Positions 6,099 to 6,396 of a stretch of 6,396 nt of DNA are shown here, one piece after another (position 1 is the first letter of the stretch; each line of letters opens with the position of its first letter). The DNA comes from an uncultured Bacilli bacterium (GTDB lineage: Bacteria > Bacillota_I > Bacilli_A > RF39 > UBA660). Made by a program: the position numbers and the translations under genes. The DNA is taken from NCBI GenBank assembly GCA_934101445.1, contig CAKORQ010000059.1:1-6396 (forward strand), given 5' to 3'. The notes under the pieces were generated by a model, which saw only the letters and a program-made list of their open reading frames with translations, did not search any database and had not been told where the DNA came from.

Positions 6099-6396
6099 AT
6101 GATAAGTAGTATTTATATTAAAAAAGAAGAAGATAAAGGGAATAATTCTATATATTTAGGAGGATTAGGTAAGTTTTGGCATTTAAATAAAGATAATGAT
6201 GAGTATGTCTTATCTTGTGAAGACTTTATTAAAAGATATAAAAGTATAGATGATGTTAATAAAGAGTTTATTAGTTTAGAAGCCTTTTTATCTAAGGCTA
6301 GATATATAGGATATCAATTTCAAAGAAAGGCTCCTATTAAAGATTTAGATGATGAATTTGATTCTAATTATACGCGTTTTAATGGGTATTCTGTAT
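6099..6396 (+). CDS. Hypothetical protein, N-terminal 99 residues (3' end outside window)
   Basis: The ATG at 6099 opens a frame with no stop up to the right edge of the window (99 codons plus one base). A promoter lies just upstream, and GAAAGTGAG (6086-6094) 4 bases ahead can serve as a non-canonical ribosome site. The protein starts MISSIYIKKEEDKG, has one Trp in GKFWHLN (residues 25-31), and is rich in Lys, Asp, Tyr and Ser. It shows no signal peptide or membrane segment in the visible part. A helical stretch, EDFIKRYKSIDDVNKEFISL, is followed by LEAFLSKARYIGYQFQRK. I do not recognise a family. Codon use is like the neighbours. Its style and position beside another small unknown suggest lineage-specific genes. 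Confidence 0.75.
   Translation, partial: MISSIYIKKEEDKGNNSIYLGGLGKFWHLNKDNDEYVLSCEDFIKRYKSIDDVNKEFISLEAFLSKARYIGYQFQRKAPIKDLDDEFDSNYTRFNGYSV

Noticed and set aside
1..6396. Mycoplasma genetic code (TGA = Trp)
   Set aside because: All five Trp codons are TGG and no in-frame TGA occurs in any gene, as expected under the standard code. TGA is also never used as a stop here, so the evidence is modest.
1..6396. Defence system, mobile element or phage island
   Set aside because: PcrA has the full housekeeping architecture including the C-terminal RNA-polymerase-binding domain, and no nuclease, integrase, transposase, terminal repeat or CRISPR repeat is visible.

Overview
The window is a low-GC, AT-rich stretch with every gene on the + strand. 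It holds four complete coding regions and two that are cut by the window edges. Gene density, intrinsic terminators, sigma-A-type promoters and a PcrA helicase with the Bacillota-type C-terminal domain suggest a low-GC Bacillota/Bacilli genome, possibly a reduced gut lineage of the RF39 or Erysipelotrichia kind. That placement is an inference. All five tryptophans in the coding regions are TGG, no in-frame TGA is seen, and the stops are TAG or TAA, so the standard bacterial code is the best reading rather than the mycoplasma code.

Left part (2-2281): a large acidic protein, open to the left edge, has a coiled coil, a disordered acidic linker and a C-terminal array of helical repeats. Eight bases after it comes a 95-residue protein whose own sequence looks like the same kind of helical repeat. 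The two form one transcription unit, closed by a terminator whose stem contains the stop codon of the small gene.

Middle (2283-5390): a consensus-like extended -10 promoter drives pcrA (UvrD-family DNA helicase). One base separates it from a sugar-type nucleotidyltransferase, and a weak terminator follows. The two genes are very likely co-transcribed, but nothing in the sequence ties their functions together.

Right part (5391-6396): two small proteins of unknown function, the second cut by the window end, each with its own predicted promoter. The first may be translated from a leaderless or nearly leaderless mRNA. The promoter of the second carries a 13-bp palindrome on its -35 element.

Housekeeping genes are flanked by lineage-specific unknowns. 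I see no mobile element, CRISPR, tRNA or rRNA, and no stretch above 300 bases without a gene. No complete new multi-gene system can be shown here. The most interesting leads are the helical-repeat protein pair on the left and the regulation of the two small genes on the right.
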